Shown here piece after piece: positions 34,267 through 42,753 of a stretch of DNA of 64,000 nt; position 1 is the first letter of the stretch; every line of letters begins with the position of its first letter. The notes under the pieces were generated by a model, which searched no databases, was not told the origin of the DNA, and saw only the letters and a list, made by a program, of their open reading frames with translations. The position numbers and the translations under genes were made by a program. This DNA comes from Acidimicrobiales bacterium (GTDB lineage Bacteria > Actinomycetota > Acidimicrobiia > Acidimicrobiales > Palsa-688). The stretch spans positions 1 through 64,000 of the forward strand of contig DASUWA010000023.1 in assembly GCA_036378675.1 (NCBI GenBank). Reading direction: 5' to 3'.

Positions 34267-34304
34267 GACAGCGCACCTGAAAGCGGAGGTTCAGGTGCGC
34301 TGTC
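34267..34304. terminator. second perfect 15-bp hairpin
   Basis: GACAGCGCACCTGAA pairs with TTCAGGTGCGCTGTC around an 8-base loop, 8 bp after the first hairpin. It probably ends the STAS gene transcript coming from the right. Confidence 0.6.
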
Positions 34305-34328
34305 TCCCGTCCCCTCCTCTCGCCGTGT

Positions 34329-34616
34329 CTAGGATGACCTCTCGCTTGCGTAGTCGACCATTCTCCTAATCGCTCGAGTCCCGCCGACGACAAGCGTGGG
34401 AGATCCTCCGCTGCTGACGTATCCGCTTGCGTTGCTGATTGCTCTCGCTCCAACTACATCTATGTAGGTCAAGTGCATCAGATCGATCTTCAGCGCCACG
34501 CCGCTGCGGGTCACGTCGCCAATGACGCGGCGGAATGCATCAACCGAGTAGATGTCTAAGTCACCGACCGGTCGGCACACCACTCGGTCAGGTCTCTCCG
34601 AGACGAGTTCAATCAT
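34329..34616 (-). CDS. STAS-domain protein (anti-sigma-antagonist fold)
   Basis: A 95-residue STAS domain: RVVCRPVGDLDIYSVDAFRR, VALKIDLMHLTYIDVVGARAI and GSPTLVVGGTRAIRRMVDYA. In phosphorylated antagonists the loop reads D-S/T-S/T-G, but here it is YIDVVGA with no Ser or Thr, so classical SpoIIAA-type switching is unlikely. The ATG at 34616 (MIELVSERP) is chosen because the upstream codons do not fit the domain; a longer form up to 34700 is possible. No kinase or sigma gene is adjacent. Confidence 0.8.
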   Translation of the reverse strand: MIELVSERPDRVVCRPVGDLDIYSVDAFRRVIGDVTRSGVALKIDLMHLTYIDVVGARAISNASGYVSSGGSPTLVVGGTRAIRRMVDYASERSS

Positions 34617-34978
34617 GAGACGGCTCAGCTCGAGTGAGCATTGCTGTCTCTGGCCCGGATCCCAACCCGTCACCCGACGCGGTCTGCCAGTTACCTTCAA
34701 CCCGGCGACTCGCTACCACCCGTAATCTGGGCCGGTCGATGGGGACTTGAGAGGCAGGGGAGCGTCTCAGGATGTCCGACTCCATGTGGGATTCACTCTG
34801 AGGTGAGTGACGCTGAGCGATCCGGTTCTTACTCCCGTTCACCGAGGATTTCGTATCAAACAAGTCTCCGATCGGGTAACGGGTCACTTCCCGGTCGGTT
34901 TCTCTAAGAGGTACCGCGACATTCCGCCCTATCTAAGCGCCGTGAGTCCGGCCTCGACCCGTTACTGTTCTCCGGATC
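34617..34978. other. divergent intergenic region between STAS and BKACE genes
   Basis: No gene recognised. It should hold the promoters of both flanking genes. I see no clear operator. Confidence 0.5.
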
Positions 34979-35848
34979 ATGACCGATGCTCCCGTGATCA
35001 TCGAGGCCGCGATCAACGGTTTCACTCCCCGGGAGCGCAACCCTCACGTGCCTCGTTCGCCGGAGGAAGTAGCCAGCGATGCCCTCGCCAGCATCGAAGC
35101 CGGCGCGGCGATCATCCACAACCACATCGACGTTACGGGGGTTAGCGAAAACGAAGCGGCCGAGCGCTACCTGCAGGGATGGCGCCCGGTCTTGGCCGAG
35201 CGCTCAGACGCCCTTGTCTATCCGACCGTCCACTTCGGGAAGAGCATCAGCTACGAGCACCTCATCCCCCTAGCCGAAAGCGGCATGCTGAGAATCGGGC
35301 TCACAGACCCGGGTTCGGTCAACCTCGGCTCCGCCGATCAGGACGGGATACCAGTCGGCGAGTTTGTCTACGCCAACTCCTTCGAGACCATTCGACGAGC
35401 GTTTGAGATCTGTCGTGACCACCGGCTCGGTCCGAGTCTGGCCATCTACGAACCGGGGTTTCTGCGGACAACTCTGGCGTGGTGGCGCGCCGGACGACTC
35501 CCAGCGGGCGCCATGGTCAAGCTGTATTTCTCCAACGACGAGGGCCTTTACGGCTCGCCGTTTGGTTTGCCGCCGACCCGAGCAGCGCTGGCTGCCTATA
35601 TGGATCTGTTGGAAGGATGCGACCTGCCCTGGGCGGTTTCATTAGTGGGAGGGGACGTGACGTCCAGCGAAATCGCCGGCGCGGCCCTCCAAATGGGGGG
35701 CCACATCCACCTGGGCCTCGAGTTCTACGCCGGTCCGGACAATCCCACCAACGCCGAACTCGTAAATAGGGCAGTCCAACTGTGCCGCACCGCGGGCCGC
35801 CCGGTAGCTACCCCGGCTGAAGCCGCCGACATACTCGGGCTCCCCTGA
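34979..35848 (+). CDS. beta-keto acid cleavage enzyme (BKACE, DUF849)
   Basis: A 289-residue TIM-barrel zinc enzyme that condenses a beta-keto acid with acetyl-CoA to give acetoacetate and a CoA ester; the founder is 3-keto-5-aminohexanoate cleavage protein (Kce). Zinc ligands fit AAIIHNHID (about 43-51) and GGHIHLGLEF (about 240-249). The start EAAINGFTPRERNPHVPRSP and the YEPGFLRTTLAWW segment are typical. The keto acid cannot be named from sequence. The gene stands alone with a GC-rich hairpin after it. Confidence 0.9.
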   Translation: MTDAPVIIEAAINGFTPRERNPHVPRSPEEVASDALASIEAGAAIIHNHIDVTGVSENEAAERYLQGWRPVLAERSDALVYPTVHFGKSISYEHLIPLAESGMLRIGLTDPGSVNLGSADQDGIPVGEFVYANSFETIRRAFEICRDHRLGPSLAIYEPGFLRTTLAWWRAGRLPAGAMVKLYFSNDEGLYGSPFGLPPTRAALAAYMDLLEGCDLPWAVSLVGGDVTSSEIAGAALQMGGHIHLGLEFYAGPDNPTNAELVNRAVQLCRTAGRPVATPAEAADILGLP

Positions 35849-35908
35849 GGAGATACCCCGAGGACTCAGATGGTGGGTGACCCAGCGAATCGCCAGGCGA
35901 CAGTGCTC

Positions 35909-35943
35909 GCGGGGTGCGGGTCGGAGGAGATCCCGCACCCCGC
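35909..35943. terminator. 12-bp perfect hairpin after BKACE gene
   Basis: GCGGGGTGCGGG pairs with CCCGCACCCCGC around an 11-base loop. It has no T-run and lies between convergent genes, so it may act in both directions. Confidence 0.55.
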
Positions 35944-35955
35944 TCTGCACGGGAG

Positions 35956-36150
35956 CTAGGAGTTGGTGACGATGTCGCCGAGGAGACCGTCGGCTTCGTG
36001 GTCCGGGCCCGCAGTGAAGTACACAGCGCCTGCCACGACGTTCAGGGAGCCTGCCAGGAAGCGCAGACCCCACATGCCGTCGATCGTGAGAGGACCGTGG
36101 CTCCTTTCCAGCTGCCCGAGGAACTCACCGGTGACTACCGCGAGATTTTG
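35956..36150 (-). pseudogene. 3' fragment of a TIGR03118-family protein gene
   Basis: About 60 codons encode FLGQLERSHGPLTIDGMWGL and VYFTAGPDHEADGLLGDI, which match the C-terminal end of the roughly 350-residue TIGR03118 beta-propeller proteins. No upstream part of the family is found in any frame beyond 36150, so only the tail remains. The rest was deleted. Confidence 0.6.
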
Positions 36151-36255
36151 TGACGACGTCTTGTGTTTGCCCAAGCCTGAGCGTCAGCGATTAAGTGAAT
36201 TCGAATCATGGGGAGCACTCGACGACTGGTTTGGCTTGCAGCGAACTGCCGGTTC

Positions 36256-36591
36256 CTAATCCGATGCTTGAGTCGCTCCCACGAAAGCAGTGCCTTCTCC
36301 AAGGTACGCAGTGTCGTAGTAGTGAATGACGAAGGGCTGGACGAGCATGGCCTCGAACGTGGCGGTAAATCCGTGCTGCGTACGCCATGAGAGGTAGTCG
36401 TCGTAGTTGTGGCGCTCGGTCCACTGCGTAACCCCGGCGACGTGGTCCGAGTCGTCCTGATCGCGCACGATCCGGATGATTTCGCAGCCGTCGTGGTTCA
36501 GGCTCTCTCCCAGGATCTCGAGCAGAAGCTTGGCGACATCGTCCCCTCGTCCTGGCTGGGCGAAGAACTCGGTGGTTACTAGGGTGCTCAT
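36256..36591 (-). CDS. antibiotic biosynthesis monooxygenase (ABM) domain protein
   Basis: A 111-residue dimeric alpha-beta barrel: VTTEFFAQPGRGDDVAKLLLE, CEIIRIVRDQDDSDHV and WTERHNYDDYLSWRT. ABM proteins oxidise polyketides without cofactor, degrade heme or act as quinol oxygenases. The ATG at 36591 is set by GGAAAGGA 9 bp upstream; an ATG three codons earlier abuts the site. It follows the SnoaL-like gene leftward across a 139-bp gap and may share its promoter. Confidence 0.8.
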   Translation of the reverse strand: MSTLVTTEFFAQPGRGDDVAKLLLEILGESLNHDGCEIIRIVRDQDDSDHVAGVTQWTERHNYDDYLSWRTQHGFTATFEAMLVQPFVIHYYDTAYLGEGTAFVGATQASD

Positions 36592-36730
36592 TTTGCGCAT
36601 TCCTTTCCGGCTTCCCGGCTGACTCTGGGAGGCATTGCGTTCGACTCTGCGTCGCCGGCTAACGCAGTGGTCGTTTTGCAGTTGGTGAAGTGGGTCCGAG
36701 GCGAGGCGGGCCCGTAGCAAGCAAGATTGC

Positions 36731-37096
36731 TCAATAGGGGCTTGGGTTATTGGCGATGATCGTGAGGCTGGTGATCTTGTCGTCACAGATCCCGAAGTAG
36801 CTGGTCAACACCAGTTCATCGGGCAGGTTGGTTTTGTCATAGGTCCCGTCGATGCGGGCACGGACGATGATGTCGCCGTAATGGTCCAGGACCTCGCGGA
36901 CGTCCATCGTCACGTGGTCCCCGACGATCTCCTTGGACATGAAGGCACGTATGGCACCGGTGCCCCACATTTCGCGACTGATGTCGTTGACGTACGCGTC
37001 GGGGGTGAACGTGTCAACGATGCGGTCGAGGTCGAAGGCGTTGACGGCCGCGACGAACTCGCCCACCACGCCTCGCAGTTCGGTGGCAATAGGCAT
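36731..37096 (-). CDS. SnoaL-like / NTF2-fold protein
   Basis: A 121-residue SnoaL_2-type protein: VVGEFVAAVNAFDLDRIVDT, FTPDAYVNDISREMWGT, HVTMDVREVLDHYGDIIVRA and a C-terminal SLTIIANNPSPY. A perfect AGGAGGAAA site sits before the ATG at 37096. It is divergent from the MerR gene, and its promoter carries the same TTGACTCTCCCCC box as the MerR promoter, so MerR control is likely. A role in ring modification with the neighbouring ABM protein is possible. Confidence 0.85.
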   Translation of the reverse strand: MPIATELRGVVGEFVAAVNAFDLDRIVDTFTPDAYVNDISREMWGTGAIRAFMSKEIVGDHVTMDVREVLDHYGDIIVRARIDGTYDKTNLPDELVLTSYFGICDDKITSLTIIANNPSPY

Positions 37097-37157
37097 GGTT
37101 TCCTCCTTGCTCTGATCGGTCCCGGTGGCCGACAACGTCACGATGGGCGGTGCCGTT

Positions 37158-37216
37158 GGGGGAGAGTCAAGGGGTCCTTGCGGGGTTGACTCTCCCCCTG
37201 GGGGAGGGTTGAAACT
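37158..37216. promoter_or_regulatory. divergent MerR-type promoter with 13-bp inverted repeat
   Basis: GGGGGAGAGTCAA (37158-37170) is the exact inverse of TTGACTCTCCCCC (37186-37198). The rightward copy has a -35 TTGACT, a 19-bp spacer holding CTCCCCC-T-GGGGGAG, and a -10-like GAAACT at 37211. Stretched spacers with a central dyad are typical MerR targets. The MerR GTG at 37223 would be leaderless. Confidence 0.7.
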
Positions 37217-37222
37217 GGGTCG

Positions 37223-38077
37223 GTGAACGGCTCGTTGACGATCGGCGATTTCTCTCGGGTCACGTTCCTCAGCGTCAAGACCCTGCGCCACTACCACCGG
37301 GCTGGCCTTCTCGAACCAGCCGAGGTCGACCCGTTCACCGGCTACCGGCGCTATGCGAGCGACCAGATCCCGATCGCCCAGGTGATCCGACGGTTCCGGG
37401 AGCTGAACATGCCGCTCGAGGACATCGGATCAGTGCTCCGGGCCTCCGACCAGGAGGCCCGTTCAGAGCTCATCTCCGCTCACCTTGCCCGTTTGGAGGA
37501 GAGCTTGGCCGAGACTCAGCGCGCCGTGGCCTCGTTACGTGACCTTCTCGAGCACCCCTCGCCGCCGGCGCTGATCGAGCACCGCAAGGTTCCGGCGACC
37601 CAGGCGGCAGCGATCACGTCCGTCGTGGACTTCGGGGATCTGGGGGCCTGGTATCACGGAGCGCTGGGGGAGCTCGCGGGAACGCTGGCCGCGCAAGGCG
37701 TCGTCGCTTGTGGCGCGCCCGGCGGTATCTACGCCAATGAGCTGTTCACCGAAGAGCGTGGCGCCGCGACCCTCTTCCTCCCCATGACCGGTGGGGTGCG
37801 GCCAGTGGGACGGGTGGGACAGATGTCGGTGCCGGGGGCGGAGCTCGCCGTGATCATTCACAGCGGCTCCCACTCTGACCTGGACCGATCCTACGGGGCA
37901 CTTGCTACGTACGTGACCGAGCACGCCGTGGCCGTCGATGGACTGATCCGCGAGTACTACGTGGTCGGACCGCAAGACACTAACGACGAGTCGGCGTGGA
38001 GGACCGAGGTGGGGTGGCCGATCTTCGAGACGCGGCCTCAGAGTCCTGACGTACCGGGGAAGGAAGCCCAGACCTAG
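37223..38077 (+). CDS. MerR-family regulator with GyrI-like effector domain
   Basis: A 284-residue regulator. The winged HTH is at residues 5-75 (LTIGDFSRVTFLSVKTLRHY, DPFTGYRRYASDQ), followed by a coiled-coil helix (about 85-115). The C-terminal 150 residues have the GyrI/AraC-effector fold (VACGAPGGIYANELFTEERG, ending WRTEVGWPIFE). Such proteins sense cationic or aromatic drugs (BmrR/TipA type). The GTG follows the promoter directly. The stop overlaps the sortase stop tail to tail. Confidence 0.9.
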   Translation: MNGSLTIGDFSRVTFLSVKTLRHYHRAGLLEPAEVDPFTGYRRYASDQIPIAQVIRRFRELNMPLEDIGSVLRASDQEARSELISAHLARLEESLAETQRAVASLRDLLEHPSPPALIEHRKVPATQAAAITSVVDFGDLGAWYHGALGELAGTLAAQGVVACGAPGGIYANELFTEERGAATLFLPMTGGVRPVGRVGQMSVPGAELAVIIHSGSHSDLDRSYGALATYVTEHAVAVDGLIREYYVVGPQDTNDESAWRTEVGWPIFETRPQSPDVPGKEAQT

Positions 38078-39168
38078 ATGCTTTGGGGCAGCAGCAGGCT
38101 CACGTTTTCGAAGCAGAGCCAGAGCGGGATCAGGCCGAGAGCGATCCCGATGGTGAAGGCCCCGCCCCGGTACCAGCGGCGGGAGCGTTTGGACACCAGC
38201 CGGGCGAGAAGCCAGGTGCCGATGGCCAATAGCCCGTACAGAATGGCCGGAGCCCAGGCGCTGGAGCGGCCGCTGCCGAGATTGGTCGAGGTGCCGAACC
38301 CGACGGTGTCGGCATTGCCGCTGGAGCCGTCGTGACGGAGGGTCTTAGACGCGCCGGCGGAAACCGCAGCCGGGGACTCAACGACACCGGGGGGGCCCTG
38401 CAGCCGGGCGAAGACAATCAGCCGCTGGGCCGCTGAGAAGCGGGGGTTGCAGGTGGTCAGGGTGAGCTGTGGGAACGTCGTCGCGTCGAGCACCGACACG
38501 TCATTGGGGCTCACGACTTCCTGGTTGTGCACTATGTAGGTCCAGGTCCGGCCGTTGAGGTCCGTGATGAGGATGGGGTCTCCAGGCTTGACCCCGTTTA
38601 GCTCAAAGAAGGGCCCGCCGTAGGTGGTGCGGTGGCCCGCTATGGCAGCGTTGCCGTTCTGGCCCGGGTAAGCCGTCCCGGGGTAGTGGCCGGGGCCGCG
38701 CCGCAGGTCTGCTTCGTCCACCCCCTCCACGACGAACTTGTCCACGTGGATCGAGGGGATGACCAGGTGCTCGACGGCGCCACCGGGCGGGGTGGCCGGA
38801 AGGGCGTCGGGGACCGAATCGGGTGTGACGGTCTTGATCGGCGCCCCGGTGGCCACCGTCGTGCCGAACTGCTTGGCGAGCTGCGTCTGGTTGCGTGCCT
38901 CGGTCAGGTTGGTGCCGAACAGCTGGTAGGCGATGAACAGCAAGACGATCACGCCGAGCGTGATGAGGGCCAATCCGAACTCCCGGATGACACGTCGGAT
39001 AGGTCCCAGGTGCCAGCCCAAAGGCGAGTCGAACACCTTCGAGTCGGGCCCGTCAGGAGCCGGCCGCGGCACGCCGGCCGCGGACCCGTTGGCCCGACGC
39101 GCAAAACGGGCGGGTCGGCGGCAGGGCCCCGCCGAATAATCGCGGTCGACCTTCGCGAGGCCTGACAT
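38074..39168 (-). CDS. class E sortase
   Basis: A 364-residue membrane-bound transpeptidase that anchors proteins with an LAxTG-like signal to the cell wall. After a 50-residue basic N-terminus there is a membrane span (ALITLGVIVLLFIAYQLFG), then the barrel with His in AGHRTTYGGPFF (about 178), Cys240 in LTLTTCNPRFSA and Arg in QRLIVFARL. Two C-terminal hydrophobic spans (about 290-360) are an addition typical of class E. No pilin or sorted protein is encoded nearby. Several upstream in-frame starts exist. Confidence 0.9.
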   Translation of the reverse strand: MSGLAKVDRDYSAGPCRRPARFARRANGSAAGVPRPAPDGPDSKVFDSPLGWHLGPIRRVIREFGLALITLGVIVLLFIAYQLFGTNLTEARNQTQLAKQFGTTVATGAPIKTVTPDSVPDALPATPPGGAVEHLVIPSIHVDKFVVEGVDEADLRRGPGHYPGTAYPGQNGNAAIAGHRTTYGGPFFELNGVKPGDPILITDLNGRTWTYIVHNQEVVSPNDVSVLDATTFPQLTLTTCNPRFSAAQRLIVFARLQGPPGVVESPAAVSAGASKTLRHDGSSGNADTVGFGTSTNLGSGRSSAWAPAILYGLLAIGTWLLARLVSKRSRRWYRGGAFTIGIALGLIPLWLCFENVSLLLPQSI

Positions 39169-39610
39169 CTCACTGTCAGATATATGCAGGGGTTACAGCC
39201 AGAGCGTTTCTCCGTCCGTTCGCACGCGGCCCTGGAAGACCAGCACCATCGAGCAAATCGTCGATAGCCCGGTCGGGCACCAAGATCCGCCGACCGAGCC
39301 TTATATGCCGTAACTCCCTACTGCGTATCAGGCGGTAGCCATGGGCTCGACTTATTCCCAGGCTATGCAGGCTTCGGTCGCGGTTCGAACTCGCCGACCG
39401 GTCGTCACTTCGTGTCGTGAGTCGTTGCGACCCACCGACTCAAGCCTGATGTACCTGCTCCAGACATCTGTTCGAGAAAGCCGCAACGGTCCCGACGCGC
39501 AAGTGATCGCTTCCGGCAACCAGGAAGTCCGTACAGTCGCCCAAAGGGTTAGCCGGGCGCATCCACGGTGCCGTTGCGTTGTCCAGCGAGAGCACCGGAG
39601 ATCTTCTCTT
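39169..39610. other. 442-bp stretch with no recognisable gene
   Basis: Only unsupported frames occur. It should contain the sortase promoter at the left and the transcript end of the YhhN gene at the right. No strong hairpin seen. Confidence 0.5.
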
Positions 39611-40270
39611 TCACGGCCCGCCATGCCTGTTCTCCGTCCTTATTTGGGACAAGACGATCAGGGCCTGGGCAGCGGTGTAGCTGGCCATCACGATGGCATC
39701 GGCCGCCGGCACCCTCACCACATCAAAGTTGTCTAACGCGAGGATGGTGTCCGAGAGCAGGAAGGCCGCACCTCCGACGGCGGTGGCGGGGCTGCCGGTA
39801 TCCAGTGCCGCGAGCGCCATCCCCGATAGAGCAGTTCCGTACAGCAACACAGGGAAGCGCAGGCTGCCGGTGCGGTTCCAGAGCACCGCGTTCAGGATCA
39901 ACCAGACCAAGCCGTAGCTCCCGGTGATCCAAACCCGACGGCGGAGGACACCCTTGTGTCGACGGCGCAACGCCAGCAGATAGAAGAAGTGTGCAGTTAG
40001 GAACGAGCCAAGGCCAACCGTGAAGCGACCATCACCTTCTCCGAGCAGAGCGATATCTCCGAGCCAGGAGAGCCCTAGTCCGGCGAGCATCAGGGGATCC
40101 GTCTGAGCAGCGCCGGCGCTTGTCTCTTCGGCGATCGCAACAGCCGCCAACACCGGCATCAACGCCGGCTTGCTCAGCCAGCGGACGCGGCGCATTCTCC
40201 TGGCGGCGAACGTGGTGTCCGCAGCCGCGAGGATGACATAGCCCGATAGCTGAGTCGTTCGGCGCGTCAC
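39611..40270 (-). CDS. YhhN/TMEM86-family membrane protein (lysoplasmalogenase-like)
   Basis: A 219-residue protein with about eight hydrophobic spans. Family marks are RWLSKPALMPVLAAVAI, GLGLSWLGDIALL with a membrane-embedded Asp, a second AFLLSDTILALDNF and the C-terminal ASYTAAQALIVLSQ. Animal TMEM86B hydrolyses lysoplasmalogen, and the bacterial role is unsure. The start ATG at 40270 has little ribosome-binding sequence and may be later. It has no close operon partner. Confidence 0.85.
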   Translation of the reverse strand: MTRRTTQLSGYVILAAADTTFAARRMRRVRWLSKPALMPVLAAVAIAEETSAGAAQTDPLMLAGLGLSWLGDIALLGEGDGRFTVGLGSFLTAHFFYLLALRRRHKGVLRRRVWITGSYGLVWLILNAVLWNRTGSLRFPVLLYGTALSGMALAALDTGSPATAVGGAAFLLSDTILALDNFDVVRVPAADAIVMASYTAAQALIVLSQIRTENRHGGP

Positions 40271-40644
40271 AACGGAAGGACCTGGGTCAAAGAAGCGCTT
40301 GCAAGCTGTTCGAACGTATCAGGAATATCTCTCCTCGGAACCGGGTCGAAGCTGAGCGCCGACCTCGACGATACGTGTCGCGCTCGGCGCTTCTTGTCTC
40401 CTCGTCGAAGGTTCGCGGGCAGCAGGTAGACCGGGAGTCCCGGTTGACGATTGGCGCTCACACAAGCGTCAATCGTGACACCGAGCCTCTCTGCAAAGTG
40501 TCGCCCTCGGCCATCCCTGTGGAGACTGGCCCGCGGAACGTGTGGATCGTCCGGATTAGGAATTCGGCGGCCCTAGCTCAGGATTTCGCGGATCGTCCGC
40601 TCTTGATCGAGTTCAACTGCAGTCATCGCAGAGCCACTCGTGGG
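40271..40644. other. 374-bp stretch without a recognised gene
   Basis: A minus-strand frame (40267-40461) and a plus-strand frame reach into it, but neither has a motif or good start. I treat it as intergenic. Confidence 0.4.
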
Positions 40645-42084
40645 TCACTCGAGACCCGTCATCGTGGGGGAACGACTGTCCGGTGGGATGTTCTGGTTGA
40701 GCCGGAAGAAGTTGTCTGGGTCGTAGGTGTTCTTGACCTCTTTGAGCCGCTGGTATTTGGCGGGCCCGTAGGCGCGGCGGATGCCGTCTTCGCCTTCGTC
40801 CATCAAGAAGTTGACATAGACGCTGGAGTGGTAGGGGGCGAGGGCTTCCCATAGGCCGCGGGCCCATTCGCGCTCTTCATCGAAGCCTTCGCCTTTGTCG
40901 CCGGGCGCGATGCCGTTGATGTTGTAGGTGTGGCCGGCGCCGCGCCCGTTGAAGGCCGTGTCGTCGTCGCCGACCGCTCGGATGGCGCCGCCGAGTTGGA
41001 AGATCGGGTAGGTGGTGCGGGGTGAGCGGATGCGCAGGGAGTGGTCGACGGTGATGTCGATGACGTCGTCGGTGAGTTGGGCGACGTCGCAGGAGCGGGC
41101 GTAATACCACCAGCCGTGAGGGAGGCCGGGGTCGAGCATCGCCTGGTGGGCGACGAACGGCTTGGGTTGACACAGGTCGTGGACGACCGTGCGGAAGCGC
41201 TTGAGTGGCTCGATCACCTTCTGGCCGTCCTCGATGGGCCCGGCGTAGGTACACAGGACGGCGACGATTGGCTTGCCTTGCAGATCCTCGGGGATCAGCG
41301 GTGAGGTCGGGGCTTTGCGGAAATTGACGATGGTGGTGAGCTCATCGGGGGTGTCGGTGATCCAGTCCCGGTAGAAGCGCAGCACCTCGTAAGCGTCGCG
41401 CATGTGCCAGAACACCGGGCCGGCCATGACCGTGGGGCCGAGCGGGTGGGCGCGGAACTCGAAGGAGGTGACGATCCCGAAGTTGCCGCCGCCGCCCCGC
41501 ACCCCCCAGAACAGCTCGGGGTTCTCAGTCTCGCTGGCCTTGATGAACTGGCCATCGGCGGCGACCAGGTCGACGGAGAGGAGGGAGTCGATGGTAAGGC
41601 CGTAGCGGCGCATGGTGTGGCCGATCCCTCCGCCGAGCGTCAGTCCGGCCAGGCCAGTGTGGGTGACGACGCCGGCCGGCACGACCAGTCCGAACGCCTG
41701 GGTCTCCCGGTCGAGCTCGCCTAACAGAACACCGGCCTCCGCTCGCACGGTGTGGGCTTCGGGGTCGACGCGGATGCCTTTCATGAGCGACAGGTCGATC
41801 ACCATCCCGCCGTCGCACACCGACAGGCCCGGCCAGCTGTGGCCGCCGCTGCGCACCGCCACAACAAGTTCGGTCCGTCGGGCGAAGAGCACCGCGGCGA
41901 TGACGTCGGCCACCCCCGCGCAGCGGGCGATGAGCGCCGGGCGTCGGTCGATGGACCCGTTCCAGATCTTGCGGCGCTCGTCGTAAGAAGCGTCTCCGGG
42001 CCTGATCAGCTCACCCCGAAAGTCCCCTTCGAGTTCGGCCAGCGCCGTCTGGTCGATCGCCTGGTTCTCTGCGGTAGTGCTCAC
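40645..42084 (-). CDS. FAD-linked (BBE-like) oxidoreductase
   Basis: A 479-residue berberine-bridge-type flavoenzyme. The PP-loop RSGGHSWPGLS carries His82, the likely covalent FAD anchor. GLTLGGGIGHTMRRYG follows but lacks the second Cys anchor of bicovalent enzymes. The GGGGNFGIV motif and the C-terminal BBE motif NTYDPDNFFRLNQNI complete it. Members oxidise sugars, alkaloids or phenols with O2. A good AGGAGGACTC site supports the start. It is divergent from the HxlR-like gene at 42187, which may regulate it. Confidence 0.9.
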   Translation of the reverse strand: MSTTAENQAIDQTALAELEGDFRGELIRPGDASYDERRKIWNGSIDRRPALIARCAGVADVIAAVLFARRTELVVAVRSGGHSWPGLSVCDGGMVIDLSLMKGIRVDPEAHTVRAEAGVLLGELDRETQAFGLVVPAGVVTHTGLAGLTLGGGIGHTMRRYGLTIDSLLSVDLVAADGQFIKASETENPELFWGVRGGGGNFGIVTSFEFRAHPLGPTVMAGPVFWHMRDAYEVLRFYRDWITDTPDELTTIVNFRKAPTSPLIPEDLQGKPIVAVLCTYAGPIEDGQKVIEPLKRFRTVVHDLCQPKPFVAHQAMLDPGLPHGWWYYARSCDVAQLTDDVIDITVDHSLRIRSPRTTYPIFQLGGAIRAVGDDDTAFNGRGAGHTYNINGIAPGDKGEGFDEEREWARGLWEALAPYHSSVYVNFLMDEGEDGIRRAYGPAKYQRLKEVKNTYDPDNFFRLNQNIPPDSRSPTMTGLE

Positions 42085-42186
42085 CGAGTCCTCCTTTCGT
42101 CTTGATTAGGTTCTCCGTCTCGTGCCGGCCGGGCAAGTCCAAGATCTGGACTAGAGGTCGCGCGGGGATGGTGCCACACTGGCGCC

Positions 42187-42753
42187 GTGCGCGGCGACGG
42201 CCAGTACTGCCCGATCGGTGTGGGGCAGTACTGGCTGGAACGCCACGGTCTGATCGAGCGCCGCCCGGTCGCGCGCGGTCGGGGCCACCGCTATCTGCCC
42301 ACCGAGGCGGGGAAGGACCTCTGGGACGTGTGTGTCGCCTTGGGCGAGTGGGGCGCCCGGTGGCTGGAGGCGGCGCCCGAGCACCTCGACCCTTATGTCG
42401 CGTTGTGGTCGATGTGCAACAGCCTGGCCGCTGATCGCGTCCCTGACCGGCGGCTGGTGATCCGCTTCGACTTCGCCGGTCAGCCGAAGAAGGAGTCGCG
42501 GTTCTGGTGGCTGATCGAGCACGGTCGGGGCGAGGTGTGCGCCACTTACGCCGGCGAGGAGGATTTGGTTATCAGCGCCGATCCGGAGCGGTTCGCGCGT
42601 TGGCACATGGGGCATCTCAGCTGGGCCGAGGCGACAGCCGACGACGCCATCCGCATCGAAGGACCACGGCCGCTGGCCCGGGCATTCGCTCGCTGGAACG
42701 ACCGTAGTCATTTCGCTCATGTCACGCCGCTGGTCGGGCCCAGACCCAGCTGA
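42187..42753 (+). CDS. HxlR-like regulator with most of its HTH deleted
   Basis: A 188-residue protein. It starts GDGQYCPIG, the N-terminal signature of HxlR/SCP2-type regulators, then jumps directly to LERHGLIERRPVARGRGHRY, the wing end of the same domain. About 45 residues holding the recognition helices are missing. The C-terminal SCP2-like lipid-binding half (VIRFDFAGQP, DLVISADPERFARWHMG) is intact. The join coincides with a 12-bp inverted repeat at 42201-42234. It may be a degenerate regulator or a ligand binder. It is divergent from the FAD oxidase. Confidence 0.7.
   Translation: MRGDGQYCPIGVGQYWLERHGLIERRPVARGRGHRYLPTEAGKDLWDVCVALGEWGARWLEAAPEHLDPYVALWSMCNSLAADRVPDRRLVIRFDFAGQPKKESRFWWLIEHGRGEVCATYAGEEDLVISADPERFARWHMGHLSWAEATADDAIRIEGPRPLARAFARWNDRSHFAHVTPLVGPRPS
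42201..42234. repeat. 12-bp perfect inverted repeat inside the HxlR-like gene
   Basis: CCAGTACTGCCC, a 10-bp spacer, then GGGCAGTACTGG. It lies 115 bp from the divergent FAD oxidase start and marks where the HTH-coding part is missing. It is either an operator or a deletion scar. Confidence 0.7.

Noticed and set aside
41404-41724. Plus-strand frames inside the FAD oxidase gene
   Set aside because: Typical antisense shadows of a GC-rich gene; no start site or family features.
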